Assembly (NCBI RefSeq): GCF_029960785.1
Contig: NZ_JASBQE010000094.1
Span: 1-45,681, forward strand
Reading direction: 5' to 3'
Source: Polyangium sp. 15x6
Lineage (GTDB): Bacteria; Myxococcota_A; Polyangia; Polyangiales; Polyangiaceae
DNA length: 45,681 bases
The stretch's first letter is position 1. Every line of letters starts with the position of its first letter. Of this stretch, positions 23,518 to 32,558 are shown piece after piece. The position numbers and the translations under genes were made by a program. Under the pieces are notes generated by a model. That model saw only the letters and a list, made by a program, of their open reading frames with translations. It ran no database searches and was not told where the DNA came from.

Positions 23518-26010
23518 ATGGTGCGAATGACGATCGACTGCACCGACTACGCCCCGCTGGGTGACGTCGACTGGATCGAGCAGACAGAGCGTGGCCTCCT
23601 CCTCGGCGTCGGCGAGGAGAAGGTGCGGGTCGACGTGCTCTTCCCGGACGTTCTGCGCCTGAAGATCTCGCAGGCAGGTTCTTTCGACGAGAGCCCGACG
23701 TTCGCGACGTGCTTCGAAATGCCGGCGCCGCCGCCGTTCGAGGTCCGAGACACACCCGACGAGGTCGTCGTCGAGACGGCGCGCCTCCGTCTTCACATCT
23801 CGAAGCATCCATTTGCGATGGCCGCTCATCGCGAGGACGGTTCGGTCATCTTCGAGGATGACCGCGACGAGGAGGGCAACCCGCGCGGGTATTTGCAGCT
23901 CAACGACGCGTTCGTCGTGACGCGGCGCATGGCCCCTGGCGATTCGATGTACGGACTCGGCGAAAAAACCGGCGCATTCGATCGACGGGGCCGGAACTTC
24001 GCGCTCTGGAACACGGACATCCTGCATCCGAACGTGCTCCGCCTGAACCACTTGCACGAGGCCGACCACACGCTCTCGGGTCGGAGCACGGAGTTCGATC
24101 CTTACTACACCTCGATCCCGCTCTTTTATCATTGTCGAACCACGGACGACGCGGCCATGGTCGCGGGTTTCTTCGTCGACAACGGCTACAAGGGCAATTT
24201 CGAGTTCTCCGCGGACGGGTACTACCGTTATGCGTTCGCCGGTGGGCAGTACACCGAGTACGTGTTTGCCGGTCCGGATCTGCGCGGAGCGCTTCGCGCG
24301 TATACGTTCGTCACGGGACGGATGGCGCCGCCGCCGATCTGGGCGCTCGGCCATCACCAGTGCCGATATCACGACTATACCGACGATGAGATCTTCGCCA
24401 TTGGCAAGCAATACCGAGAGCGTGACATCCCGTGCGACGTGCTCTGGCTCGACATCGGTTACATGGACGGCTACCGCGTGTTCACGTGGCATCCCACCAG
24501 GTACCCGGACGCGCCGCGCTTCATCGATGCGCTGAAGGAGAGCCGATTCCGTTTGGTCACGATCGTGGACCCGGGCGTGAAGGTCGAGCCGGGCTACCCG
24601 GTGTTCGACGAGGGTCGCGCCCAGAACGTCCTCTGCAAGACGGAGTCCGGGAACCTTTACATCGGAAAGGTTTGGCCGGGTCGATCAGCGTTTCCGGACT
24701 TCGTCAAGCCCGAGGCCCGCACCTGGTGGGCCTCGCTCATCGCTCGGCACGTCGCATCCGGCGTCGCGGGGATCTGGATCGACATGAACGAGCCCGCGAC
24801 GGGCGACATCGAGCCGTTCGCGATGCGCTTCGATCGCGACGGGGAGGATCACCCGCACGAGCGTTATCACAACCAGTTCGCGCTCCTCATGGCCAAGGCC
24901 ACGTCCGAGGGCCTCGCTGCGGCGCAGCCCGATCACCGCACGTTCGTGCTCAGTCGCGCGGGATTTGCAGGCATCCAGCGTTATGCGGCGCAGTGGCTCG
25001 GCGACAACTGTTCGAACTGGGAGCACCTCCAGATGAGCGTCCCGATGGCGCTCGCGATGGGGATCTCCGGGCAGCCCTTCATCGGCGCCGACATCCCAGG
25101 GTTCGTCTCGACGCCGAGCCCGGAGCTCGCCGCGCGCTGGGTCCAGTGTGGGGCGCTCACGCCGTTTTGCCGCTATCACAACCACTGGGGCGAGCCCGAT
25201 CAATATCCCTGGTCGTTCGGTCCGGAGGTGGAAGAGATATGCCGGAACGCGATCCAGCTCCGCTACCGCTTGCTGCCCTATCTCTACACCGCGTTCTTCC
25301 AGGCGAGCGCGTCGGGCGATCCCATTGCTCGACCGCTCGTCTACGATTTCCAGCAGGATCGTCGCGCGCGAGAGACGGAGGACGCGTATCTGCTCGGGGA
25401 AGCGCTTCTGGTCGCCCCCGTCTGCGTGTCCGGCCGCACGGAGCGCCGCGTCTACCTCCCCGAGGGGACCTGGGTGGATTGGCACACGGGCGAGCGTCAT
25501 ACGGGTGGACGGTTCATCACCGCGAAGGCGCCGCTCGATCGAATCCCGCTGTTCGCCCGCGGCGGATACATCATTCCGACCTACGCGTCGGCGCCGGAAT
25601 CGACGATGGGTCACACGCCGGAGCTCCTCGTGCTTCACGTCTTCCTCCCGGACGAGGACGGCGAGTTTTCCTCGGAGCTGCATGAAGACGACGGGCTCAC
25701 CCTGGCATTCTCACGCGGCGCCTATCATCGGACTGCATTCCGCCTCACGCGGCGCGGCGCGGCCGCCTCGATTTCCGCGGTGGTGTCGGGAGGCGGGTTT
25801 GCCGAGTTTCGCCGGCGGGCGCTGCGCCTCGTGTTCCACGGCTTCCGCGGCAAGGAGATCACCCTCGATGGCCGGGCGTTGCGCGTCGAGGACGGAGTCG
25901 TGGAATTCGAGAACCGAGCCGAAAACTTCACGCTCGAGCTCGAGCTCGACGACGCGCACCGCGTCGCGGCGAAAGGCGGAGAGCGGAAGGCTTTGCGCGA
26001 GGCGCTCTGA
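23518..26010 (+). CDS. GH31 family alpha-glucosidase (cytoplasmic)
   Basis: An 830-residue protein without signal peptide. An N-terminal beta-sandwich is followed by a TIM barrel with the GH31 landmarks: GLGEKTG, PPPIWALGHHQCRYHDY, WLDIGYMDGYRVFTW, the nucleophile in WIDMNEP (Asp422) and the acid/base in WLGDNCSNWEH (Asp496). Next come GADIPGF, FCRYHNHWGEPDQYPWSFG and a C-terminal sandwich with DAYLLGEALLVAPV. GH31 alpha-glucosidases release glucose from the non-reducing end of alpha-glucosides, and the HHQCRYHDY region is as in true alpha-glucosidases rather than alpha-xylosidases. It would finish the breakdown of imported oligosaccharides. A promoter at 23429-23457 and AGAGGAG before ATG 23518 define the start. 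It is convergent with the GH87-like gene, 9 bp apart. Confidence 0.93.
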   Translation: MVRMTIDCTDYAPLGDVDWIEQTERGLLLGVGEEKVRVDVLFPDVLRLKISQAGSFDESPTFATCFEMPAPPPFEVRDTPDEVVVETARLRLHISKHPFAMAAHREDGSVIFEDDRDEEGNPRGYLQLNDAFVVTRRMAPGDSMYGLGEKTGAFDRRGRNFALWNTDILHPNVLRLNHLHEADHTLSGRSTEFDPYYTSIPLFYHCRTTDDAAMVAGFFVDNGYKGNFEFSADGYYRYAFAGGQYTEYVFAGPDLRGALRAYTFVTGRMAPPPIWALGHHQCRYHDYTDDEIFAIGKQYRERDIPCDVLWLDIGYMDGYRVFTWHPTRYPDAPRFIDALKESRFRLVTIVDPGVKVEPGYPVFDEGRAQNVLCKTESGNLYIGKVWPGRSAFPDFVKPEARTWWASLIARHVASGVAGIWIDMNEPATGDIEPFAMRFDRDGEDHPHERYHNQFALLMAKATSEGLAAAQPDHRTFVLSRAGFAGIQRYAAQWLGDNCSNWEHLQMSVPMALAMGISGQPFIGADIPGFVSTPSPELAARWVQCGALTPFCRYHNHWGEPDQYPWSFGPEVEEICRNAIQLRYRLLPYLYTAFFQASASGDPIARPLVYDFQQDRRARETEDAYLLGEALLVAPVCVSGRTERRVYLPEGTWVDWHTGERHTGGRFITAKAPLDRIPLFARGGYIIPTYASAPESTMGHTPELLVLHVFLPDEDGEFSSELHEDDGLTLAFSRGAYHRTAFRLTRRGAAASISAVVSGGGFAEFRRRALRLVFHGFRGKEITLDGRALRVEDGVVEFENRAENFTLELELDDAHRVAAKGGERKALREAL

Positions 26011-26019
26011 GCGGGAGCG

Positions 26020-27864
26020 TTACCAGCCCGCGTTTCCGGCGCCGGGCAGGATTTTGAACTGTCCCTGCGATTGATCGTTCACGCCGACGGGGGCTTCGGT
26101 CGCCACGACGTGGGCCGCGTCCATTGCTCCGTTCGAGCCGGGGCTCAGATGGAACGCGGCGGTTCGTGGTTTCTTGATGTTGACCTTGTTGAACCAGATG
26201 CTGTCCATCGTCGCCGGACCTTCGACGTGGATGCCCGAATGGGTCGGCTCGATGATCTCGAGCTCATTCACGGTCACGTGCTGGAGCACTCCCTGGGCGG
26301 CGTGGAGCTTGAAGGCGCCATGCTCCTCGTTGTACGCGGAGCCGCCCGCGCGGATCAGCGAGTTGCGCTCGATCCGCGTCATTCCGCTGAAGGGATGCGA
26401 ATTGAACTGCCGCGCGATCAGGATGCCGGGATATTGCACGACGTCGGCGCACACGTTGTCCTCGAGGCTGATGTCCTCGCCTCCGTAGATCCCGAAGCAG
26501 TTCGCCATCCACGGCACCTGCACGAGGTTTTTCCGGAAAACATTCTTGCGGTTGAGCGCCCGGTCGGCAGGGGACCACGACGCGAAGGCATCGTCGCCCG
26601 TGTTCCGGGCATGCGTGTACTCGACGACGGAGTTGCTCGTTCCGCCGTAGAAGTTCACCGCGTCGGCGAACAGGTTGCGCATGCGACAGTTGCGGATCAC
26701 GAGCCCATTCGTGTCGGCGCCCGTCCAGTAGCCGACCTTGACGTGCTCGATCCAGATGTTCTCGAGCAGCGTGCCCGAGCTGCCGTTGCCGCTGAATGCA
26801 TTCTCGGGCGAGTCGTCCTTGCGCAGGATCGTGTCGCCGAACACGGAGAAGTCGTGGTATTTGCAGTTGTTGCCCCAGCAGTCGAAGCGCGCGAAATAAC
26901 CGGAGATGGTCGTATGCCACATGCCGGCTCCGCGGACCGTGATGTTCGATAGGCTGGGCGGTTTGCTGATGCTCCTGAACTCGCCCGGCGGCAAGTAGAG
27001 CCCGGGGTGCCCCTCGCCCTGCACGCGATCGATGCAATGCTGGAGGGCTGCGGAGTCGTCGCTTTCGTCGTTCGGCGTGGCCCCGCAATCGTCGATCAAA
27101 GAGAGATACCCTTGGGGCTTCGGGAGCGGGGGCGCGACCGCTTCCATGTCGACCAGATCGATCACGTACTCGGCAGCCGCGTCCGACGCGTCCTTTCGCA
27201 GCATGACGGTCGCGCCCGCAGGGATGTCGGAGAGGAGCGCGCGCGACTCGTCGAAGAAGTGATGCGGCACGCCGAGCCCAGGGTCGTTCTGGTCGGGTTG
27301 GTTGAAATGGTGATGGTCGCCGTAGGTCCAGGAATACCGCGAGGTCACGGGCAGCTTGTGACGGAGCTCGTCGTTCACGTACACGCTGAGCGTGCTCCAG
27401 AAATCACTTCCGCCGTCTGGAATGGAGTACCGAACGACGATCGAATTCGATGCGCTCTGATTCTCGAAGCGCACGAAGTCGCCGACCTTGGAGAGCCGGA
27501 CGGCCTGCCTGCCCGATGCCTCGGAAGCGATCTGCGTGAAAACGCGGGTCGGTTCGAGCACGACGCCGTTCGTCTCCATGACCTCGGCCTCGTATTCGAC
27601 GAACGGCGCCGCCGCGCCGCCGCCCGACGGTCCCGGAGGCTGCCCTCCCGCGCCGCCCGAGCCCACGCTTTGGCCTCCGGCGCCGGCGGAACCAGCAGTG
27701 CCGCCGGTCCCGCCGGCGCCGCCGCCGGTCCCGCCACTCCCCGTGCTCACGCCACTCCCGGCGGGGGGATCCGGGTCAGCCGAGCAAGCGGCGTTGGCGA
27801 GGAGTCCCATGCCCACCGCCACGATGAATCCGAAGTTCGACGACGAGAACGAGCGTGTTTTCAT
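26020..27864 (-). CDS. GH87-like alpha-1,3-glucanase/mycodextranase, secreted lipoprotein
   Basis: A 614-residue protein. It has a lipoprotein signal ending LLANAAC, a Gly/Ser linker to about residue 75, a beta-sandwich (VGDFVRFENQ, STLSVYVNDELRHKLP, YSWTYGD, PHHFFDESRALL) and a right-handed beta-helix from about residue 255 (LIDDCGATPNDESDDSAAL). The order and wording of VRGAGMWHTTISG, DFSVFGDT, ENIWIEHVKVGYWTG, RMRNLFADAVNFYGGTSNSVVE and NTGDDAF (Asp424, Asp425) match what I know of GH87 enzymes, which cut alpha-1,3 linkages in mycodextran, pseudonigeran or fungal cell-wall glucan; their catalytic Asp pair lies in such a GDD. ATG 27864 is chosen for its signal peptide. A pectate-lyase-like helix of other specificity is the alternative. 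Confidence 0.75.
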   Translation of the reverse strand: MKTRSFSSSNFGFIVAVGMGLLANAACSADPDPPAGSGVSTGSGGTGGGAGGTGGTAGSAGAGGQSVGSGGAGGQPPGPSGGGAAAPFVEYEAEVMETNGVVLEPTRVFTQIASEASGRQAVRLSKVGDFVRFENQSASNSIVVRYSIPDGGSDFWSTLSVYVNDELRHKLPVTSRYSWTYGDHHHFNQPDQNDPGLGVPHHFFDESRALLSDIPAGATVMLRKDASDAAAEYVIDLVDMEAVAPPLPKPQGYLSLIDDCGATPNDESDDSAALQHCIDRVQGEGHPGLYLPPGEFRSISKPPSLSNITVRGAGMWHTTISGYFARFDCWGNNCKYHDFSVFGDTILRKDDSPENAFSGNGSSGTLLENIWIEHVKVGYWTGADTNGLVIRNCRMRNLFADAVNFYGGTSNSVVEYTHARNTGDDAFASWSPADRALNRKNVFRKNLVQVPWMANCFGIYGGEDISLEDNVCADVVQYPGILIARQFNSHPFSGMTRIERNSLIRAGGSAYNEEHGAFKLHAAQGVLQHVTVNELEIIEPTHSGIHVEGPATMDSIWFNKVNIKKPRTAAFHLSPGSNGAMDAAHVVATEAPVGVNDQSQGQFKILPGAGNAGW

Positions 27865-27943
27865 GGCACCCCACCTTGCTGAAGTCAAAACGGAATTCGG
27901 CGTTTGCTGGAAGAGAGCTCAGCTTTCGTGACCCGCGCGCTCG

Positions 27944-29503
27944 TCACCACCACATGCTCCCGGAGATCGAAATCACGTCCGCGTCGGGCGTCAGCATGGG
28001 ATCGTCGACCGCGGGATAGCCGCTCCGCACGAGCGGGTTCGATCCGTAAATGAAGCGCGAGTACTGGAGGACGACCTGATTGCGTGACTGCCAGTCGGTC
28101 CGGAAGATCAGGCGCGGCGAGAGGATCGAGAACTCGCGCCCGTCGACGTTGCTGGTCGGTCGCACGTGGTCGAGCCGCAGGGAGGCGGCAAAAAAAGACG
28201 CGAGCGTGTAGGTGCCCTCGGCGCCGAACTTGACCTTGTGGTCGCCGTTGTACGCCGGATCGTCGCTCGTGACGTGCGAGTAGATCCCGAACGCCGAGAG
28301 GATGATGTCGCGGCTTTTTCCGTCGTAATCGCGCGGATGGAGACGCAGGCGGGCGAGGCTCACGCTGTACTCGGCCCCGAGGGTGACGAGCTTGCCCGTT
28401 CCGCCGCTGTTCGGGCCGAGGTAATTGCGCATCAGATCGGGACCGCCTTGCGTGTTCATGACGGAGAGGATCCGGCCGACCGAACGCGCGTCGGTGGCGT
28501 CCGTGTACGAAGCGCCGACATAGACGTGGCCGAGGTGGCTCGCGGAGAAGCGCATGTCTGCGCCGAGCACGGTGATGGTCCCGTCGGGCGTGAACGCCTG
28601 CGAGGCGCGGTTGTCCTGGCTCCACGCGCGCATGTGATGAAGGCCCAAGGTGAGCTGGCGACGGTAGGTGAGCCCGAGGTGCTCGTGCAGGACGAGGCTC
28701 GTCCCGGTGTTGGGATCGGCGAATCCATTCCAGCCGTCGGTGGTGAGCCCGATCGGCGGTTTGTCGAGCTGCGCCTGGAATCCTTGCTCGAAGGAAAGCA
28801 CCACGTTGCCGAGCGCGAGGCGCGCGACGACGTTCTCGCCCACGCCGTTCGTGCGGCCGATGATGGCCGTCCCGTAGCGGCCTTCGTCGTATTCGCCCAT
28901 CGTGCCGTATCGGTTCGAGAACGCGCCCACGTGAATCGCGAGATACGTGTTCTTGGCCAGCTTTGGGAGGTTGAACGTGATGAAGGCATCGGTGATGCCC
29001 CCCTGGAGCGTGGGGTCGAAGAAGCTCGCTGCGGTGGTGGCCGTCCACGCCTTGATGATGGCCGTACCGGTCACGATCGAATTGCCATACGAGAACGCGA
29101 GCTGCGCGTACGGCTGCGGCACGACACTCGTGCCCGCGAACGAGTCGCGGTAATCGGGGACCACGGGCGGCGCGTGGAGCACGAGGTTCTTTTGCTCGGT
29201 CGTCACGAAGCCTTCGCGCTGGTTCAGCCCGAGCCGCAGCGGCATCGTGATGAGGCCATGAAAATCGAAGCTATAATCCTGCTCGCTCGCCGGCTTCTTT
29301 CCGTACGACGGGCCGATTCCGCCGGGCAACGTGGCGACGACCGGCGTCCCGGGCGTGAGTCCCAGCCCCGTATCCGACGAGGCTGCGCTCTCCTTCTCCT
29401 TCTCCTCCTGGGCATACACGACGCTCGTGAGGAGAGGCAGGGTGCAGAGCGAAAGGAAGAGAGCGCGCGCCCCGCGTCCGCATGAACCAACGAGCTCCTT
29501 CAT
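27944..29503 (-). CDS. Outer-membrane beta-barrel protein (porin-like)
   Basis: A 519-residue protein with a signal peptide ending VVYAQ and about 400 residues of alternating amphipathic strands (GLITMPLRLGLNQREG, YAQLAFSYGNSIVTGTAIIKAW, TYLAIHVGAFSNRYG) finishing in Trp-Trp (SISGSMWW), the aromatic end used for barrel insertion. It is a paralogue of the upstream gene: both carry a GGTGKL segment, a SPRLIFRTDWQS or SPKLVFRSNWNS strand and the same ending. ATG 29503 lies just inside the preceding gene's stop (29506-29508), so the two are translationally linked. The likely role is passage of released saccharides across the outer membrane; specificity is unknown. Confidence 0.8.
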   Translation of the reverse strand: MKELVGSCGRGARALFLSLCTLPLLTSVVYAQEEKEKESAASSDTGLGLTPGTPVVATLPGGIGPSYGKKPASEQDYSFDFHGLITMPLRLGLNQREGFVTTEQKNLVLHAPPVVPDYRDSFAGTSVVPQPYAQLAFSYGNSIVTGTAIIKAWTATTAASFFDPTLQGGITDAFITFNLPKLAKNTYLAIHVGAFSNRYGTMGEYDEGRYGTAIIGRTNGVGENVVARLALGNVVLSFEQGFQAQLDKPPIGLTTDGWNGFADPNTGTSLVLHEHLGLTYRRQLTLGLHHMRAWSQDNRASQAFTPDGTITVLGADMRFSASHLGHVYVGASYTDATDARSVGRILSVMNTQGGPDLMRNYLGPNSGGTGKLVTLGAEYSVSLARLRLHPRDYDGKSRDIILSAFGIYSHVTSDDPAYNGDHKVKFGAEGTYTLASFFAASLRLDHVRPTSNVDGREFSILSPRLIFRTDWQSRNQVVLQYSRFIYGSNPLVRSGYPAVDDPMLTPDADVISISGSMWW

Positions 29504-29505
29504 GA

Positions 29506-31233
29506 TCACCACCACATCCCGAAGGTGAGGGCCAGCATCTGGTTATCGAGCTCCTCGCGCGTAAAATCGTTCGGCGCCTCCCCGTGGGAATGCGCGCCGT
29601 AAAACCAGCGCGTGTAGCTCAGCGTGACGTGCTCGTGGCTGTTCCAGTTGCTCCGGAAGACGAGCTTCGGGCTGAGGACGTGGAAGCTCTCCTCGCGATC
29701 CTTGGAGTTCGGCGACACGTAATCGTACCGGCCGGAGATCGCGAGCCACGAGAAAAAGCGATAGGTGGCCTCCGCGCCGAGCTTGTACAGCGTTCGGCCG
29801 TCGAAGCTCGGATCGCGGCTCTCGATCACGGTGCCGACATTCGCGAACACGCTCGTGATGAGATCGGGACCTTCTCCCCAGAACGCCGTCGGATGCCAGA
29901 GGAACTTCGCCCAGCTGAAATTGTATTCGAAGCCCGCGATGAGGAGCTTGCCCGTGCCTCCGCCCTGCTGACCGAGGAGCCGCTTCGTGAGCAGCTCGCC
30001 GGTGTCGGCGCCGTAGTAATTCATGCCGGTGAGCAGATGCGCGTACGACGCGTCGGCGTACGACGCCGCGACGGCGAAATTGCCGAGGTGGTTGTTGATC
30101 ATGCGAAGGTCGGCGCCGAGCACGGTCATCTTCGGGTCGGGCCGCAGGCCCTCGTCGAGGAACGGGGTCTTGGGGTCGTCGACCTGGTCGCGCTCGTCCT
30201 GCGCGAAGTTGTAGAGGTAATGCAGGCCGAGCACGAAGGGCACGTCACCCTCGATTCCCAGGCCGACGTGGGCGTGGTGGACGAGGGCCGACGGCCGCGA
30301 GGGGTTCGCGTCGTGATCGTACACGTTCGGCCCGCCGCCGAGGGGCACCTTGCCGAAGCGCCCCATCAGACCGTGCTCCGCGATGAGCGAGAGCGAGCTC
30401 GAGAGCTTGTATTTCGCGCTCAGCGTCTCGCCGACGCCGAACGGCGAGCCGACGATCGCGGCGTTGTATTGACCTGCTCCGTATTGCCCGAGCGAGCCGT
30501 ATGCGTTGCGGAATGCACCTACCGTCCAGTTCAGCGTCAGGTCCGAGGTCACGGGCGCCGTGAACAGGAGGAATGCCTCGTTCAGGAAATTTTGGCTCGT
30601 GGTTTCACGCCAGGTCTCTCCGGCCGACGGCTTCCAGGTGCTGAGCTTGACCACCGCCTTGACGTACGCATTGCCGTAATCGAACCGGAGCTCGACCCAG
30701 CTCCCCTGCGGCGCGTTCGTGCCTCGCACGGCGCCATAGAGATCGGGCGTCTGGGGCGGCGCGAGCAGCGTGGTCTCGAATTGCCGCGGCGTCGCGCGTT
30801 CGCGCTCGTCCATGGAGAGCCGGAGCGCAGCGCTCATGAAGCCGCTGAACTTGAACGTGAATTCGCTGCTCTCCTCGGCCGGCACGCTGAAGGGAATCGT
30901 CGCGCCGCCGGGCAGGGTCGGTCCGCTCGGCGCGAACGGGGAAAGCCCGAGTCCAATGGAACGGCGCGAGCCCGGGATGTACCCCTTGGGCGGCAATGCC
31001 GGAGGGATCTGCGCCCGGGGCGTGGGCGACAGCGCAGGCTTCTCTTCTTCCGCGGCGGGAGGCTTTGCCAGTGGGGCGGGCGCGTCTTTTTTCTCCGGCA
31101 CTTCGGGTGACGGAGGCGGCGCGGGAGGGGTGTCCGGATTCGCGGGCGGCGGCTCCTGCCCGAAGGCCGCCCTTTCCGTCACGATGGCACCCAGAGCCCA
31201 CACGAGCGCCAGAAGCTCGGAAAGCCTTCTCAT
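29506..31233 (-). CDS. Outer-membrane beta-barrel protein with proline-rich N-terminal extension
   Basis: A 575-residue paralogue of the barrel at 27944-29503. After the signal peptide (ending AAFGQ) it has about 75 residues rich in Pro, Ala, Lys and Glu (EPPPANPDTPPAPPP), then about 470 residues of barrel strands ending in FGMWW. Shared landmarks are GGTGKL, DLYGAVRGTNAP in the place of the partner's DYRDSFAGTSVV, VLGADLRMINNHLG against VLGADMRFSASHLG, and SPKLVFRSNWNSHEHV. The Pro-rich stretch could reach through peptidoglycan or meet a periplasmic partner. It is preceded 8 bp upstream by the CBM-like lipoprotein gene and has GAGGG before ATG 31233. Confidence 0.8.
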   Translation of the reverse strand: MRRLSELLALVWALGAIVTERAAFGQEPPPANPDTPPAPPPSPEVPEKKDAPAPLAKPPAAEEEKPALSPTPRAQIPPALPPKGYIPGSRRSIGLGLSPFAPSGPTLPGGATIPFSVPAEESSEFTFKFSGFMSAALRLSMDERERATPRQFETTLLAPPQTPDLYGAVRGTNAPQGSWVELRFDYGNAYVKAVVKLSTWKPSAGETWRETTSQNFLNEAFLLFTAPVTSDLTLNWTVGAFRNAYGSLGQYGAGQYNAAIVGSPFGVGETLSAKYKLSSSLSLIAEHGLMGRFGKVPLGGGPNVYDHDANPSRPSALVHHAHVGLGIEGDVPFVLGLHYLYNFAQDERDQVDDPKTPFLDEGLRPDPKMTVLGADLRMINNHLGNFAVAASYADASYAHLLTGMNYYGADTGELLTKRLLGQQGGGTGKLLIAGFEYNFSWAKFLWHPTAFWGEGPDLITSVFANVGTVIESRDPSFDGRTLYKLGAEATYRFFSWLAISGRYDYVSPNSKDREESFHVLSPKLVFRSNWNSHEHVTLSYTRWFYGAHSHGEAPNDFTREELDNQMLALTFGMWW

Positions 31234-31241
31234 CGGGTCCC

Positions 31242-32558
31242 TCACCGGCGGCGATAGAAGGTGACGTTGTCGATGTACACGTCCGCGAACCCGACCGGGA
31301 GTTGCAGCGCGAGCATGTTGATCGAGCGCAGATCCAGGAACGGCGCGTGCTTGGCGAACCCGACCTGGCGGAATTCGCTGAAGGGAATCACGAAGAGCTG
31401 CCAATCGGTGGTGAGACGAATGGACGCGACCCAGCCGTCGCCGCAGCGCTCCTGCTCCGCGGCGGGCGCCACGCTGCCGTAGCAATAATAGCCGGCTTGA
31501 GCACCGGAAAAATCGTAGGCCTTGCATTCGGTGCCGTCGAGATCCCGGTCGTAGTAATAATCCGGGGAACGACACGCGCTCGCGCCGCAGACGGGATAAA
31601 GCTCCTCGAGCAGCGCCGGCTCGGCGATCGGCGCCATGCCCACGGCAGGATCGAAGCAGCGGTGCGTCGGCACCGGCGCGTCGGGGTTCTCGGGCGTGCA
31701 GGGCAATCCATTCTGGCAGGCGGGGCGACAGGCCTTGATGCGACGGCAGAACGTCTGATGCTCGCGGTTGAGCGCGTCGCTCGTGTGTTTGTCGTGCAGC
31801 GCGACGAGGACGCCGGGCTGGCTGTCCGGACCGCGACGCGCCCAGAACGTGACGCCGTCATACCGGCTGAGATCCCAGTAGCGGTGCGGCTCCGGTTGCT
31901 CGAAATCATGGCCGTCGGGCCGCGTGAGCGGAAGGCCCACCGGATCGAGCGTCGCACCGGGATCAGGCGGCTGGGGGCAAAAATCGGAGCCCGAAGGACA
32001 CGCCACGATCGCGGCGAGCGGGTGCTCGAGGCCCGCGCCGAAATAATTGAAGCGCCCGCCGCGGAAGTGCAAAGCCCAGCCGTTCGGCTGGCCGTCACAG
32101 CTCGGTCCGTTCGTGATCCGATCCGCGGCAAGGCCCCATTTTTCCTTGTAGCGCCCGAAAAAACCGGGGTACCACGCCGCGTCGCCCGGCACCCGAAAGG
32201 CGCCGTACGTCTCGTCGTCGTACGCGGACCACCCCTCCGCGACGCCCACGGCGTTCGGGAGGCTGGGATCGGCCTCGAATGTCTCGATCCAGAATGGCGA
32301 GAGCTCGATACCGGACAGACCGCTGCAGTCGACCGGACGCGAGCCAGGATCCGGCGTCCCCGCGCCGATCGGCGGAAACACGGGTTCGTTCGGCGAAACC
32401 AGGGATCCGTCGGGGTTTCGCAACGGGACCGCTCCATTGGTCCAGGGCACGGCGGCCGCGAGCCCGTCAGCGAGCCACACGCGACCCGCATTCCCGTCCT
32501 GGGAGCAGGCGGCCTGGGTGCAGAGGAGAACTCCTGCCAGCCCGTATTCGACCTTCAT
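31242..32558 (-). CDS. Cysteine-rich CBM-like lipoprotein
   Basis: A 438-residue protein. The signal ends TQAAC (Cys at residue 18). The mature protein has a jelly-roll pattern also seen in the two shorter lipoproteins of this cluster: IETFEAD, YDGVTFWARRGP, RLTTDWQLFVIPFSEF and the closing VYIDNVTFYRRR, as in CBM11/CIA30-like domains. A long cysteine-rich insertion with CRRIKACRPACQNGLPC lies in the middle and is expected to be disulphide-bonded. ATG 32558 overlaps the stop of the preceding gene in an ATGA (32555-32558), so translation is coupled. The likely role is glucan capture at the cell surface next to the two barrels. Confidence 0.7.
   Translation of the reverse strand: MKVEYGLAGVLLCTQAACSQDGNAGRVWLADGLAAAVPWTNGAVPLRNPDGSLVSPNEPVFPPIGAGTPDPGSRPVDCSGLSGIELSPFWIETFEADPSLPNAVGVAEGWSAYDDETYGAFRVPGDAAWYPGFFGRYKEKWGLAADRITNGPSCDGQPNGWALHFRGGRFNYFGAGLEHPLAAIVACPSGSDFCPQPPDPGATLDPVGLPLTRPDGHDFEQPEPHRYWDLSRYDGVTFWARRGPDSQPGVLVALHDKHTSDALNREHQTFCRRIKACRPACQNGLPCTPENPDAPVPTHRCFDPAVGMAPIAEPALLEELYPVCGASACRSPDYYYDRDLDGTECKAYDFSGAQAGYYCYGSVAPAAEQERCGDGWVASIRLTTDWQLFVIPFSEFRQVGFAKHAPFLDLRSINMLALQLPVGFADVYIDNVTFYRRR

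Noticed and set aside
27944-31233. SusC/TonB-dependent receptor identity for the two barrels
   Set aside because: They are too short (about 520-575 residues), have no plug domain and no TonB box was seen.
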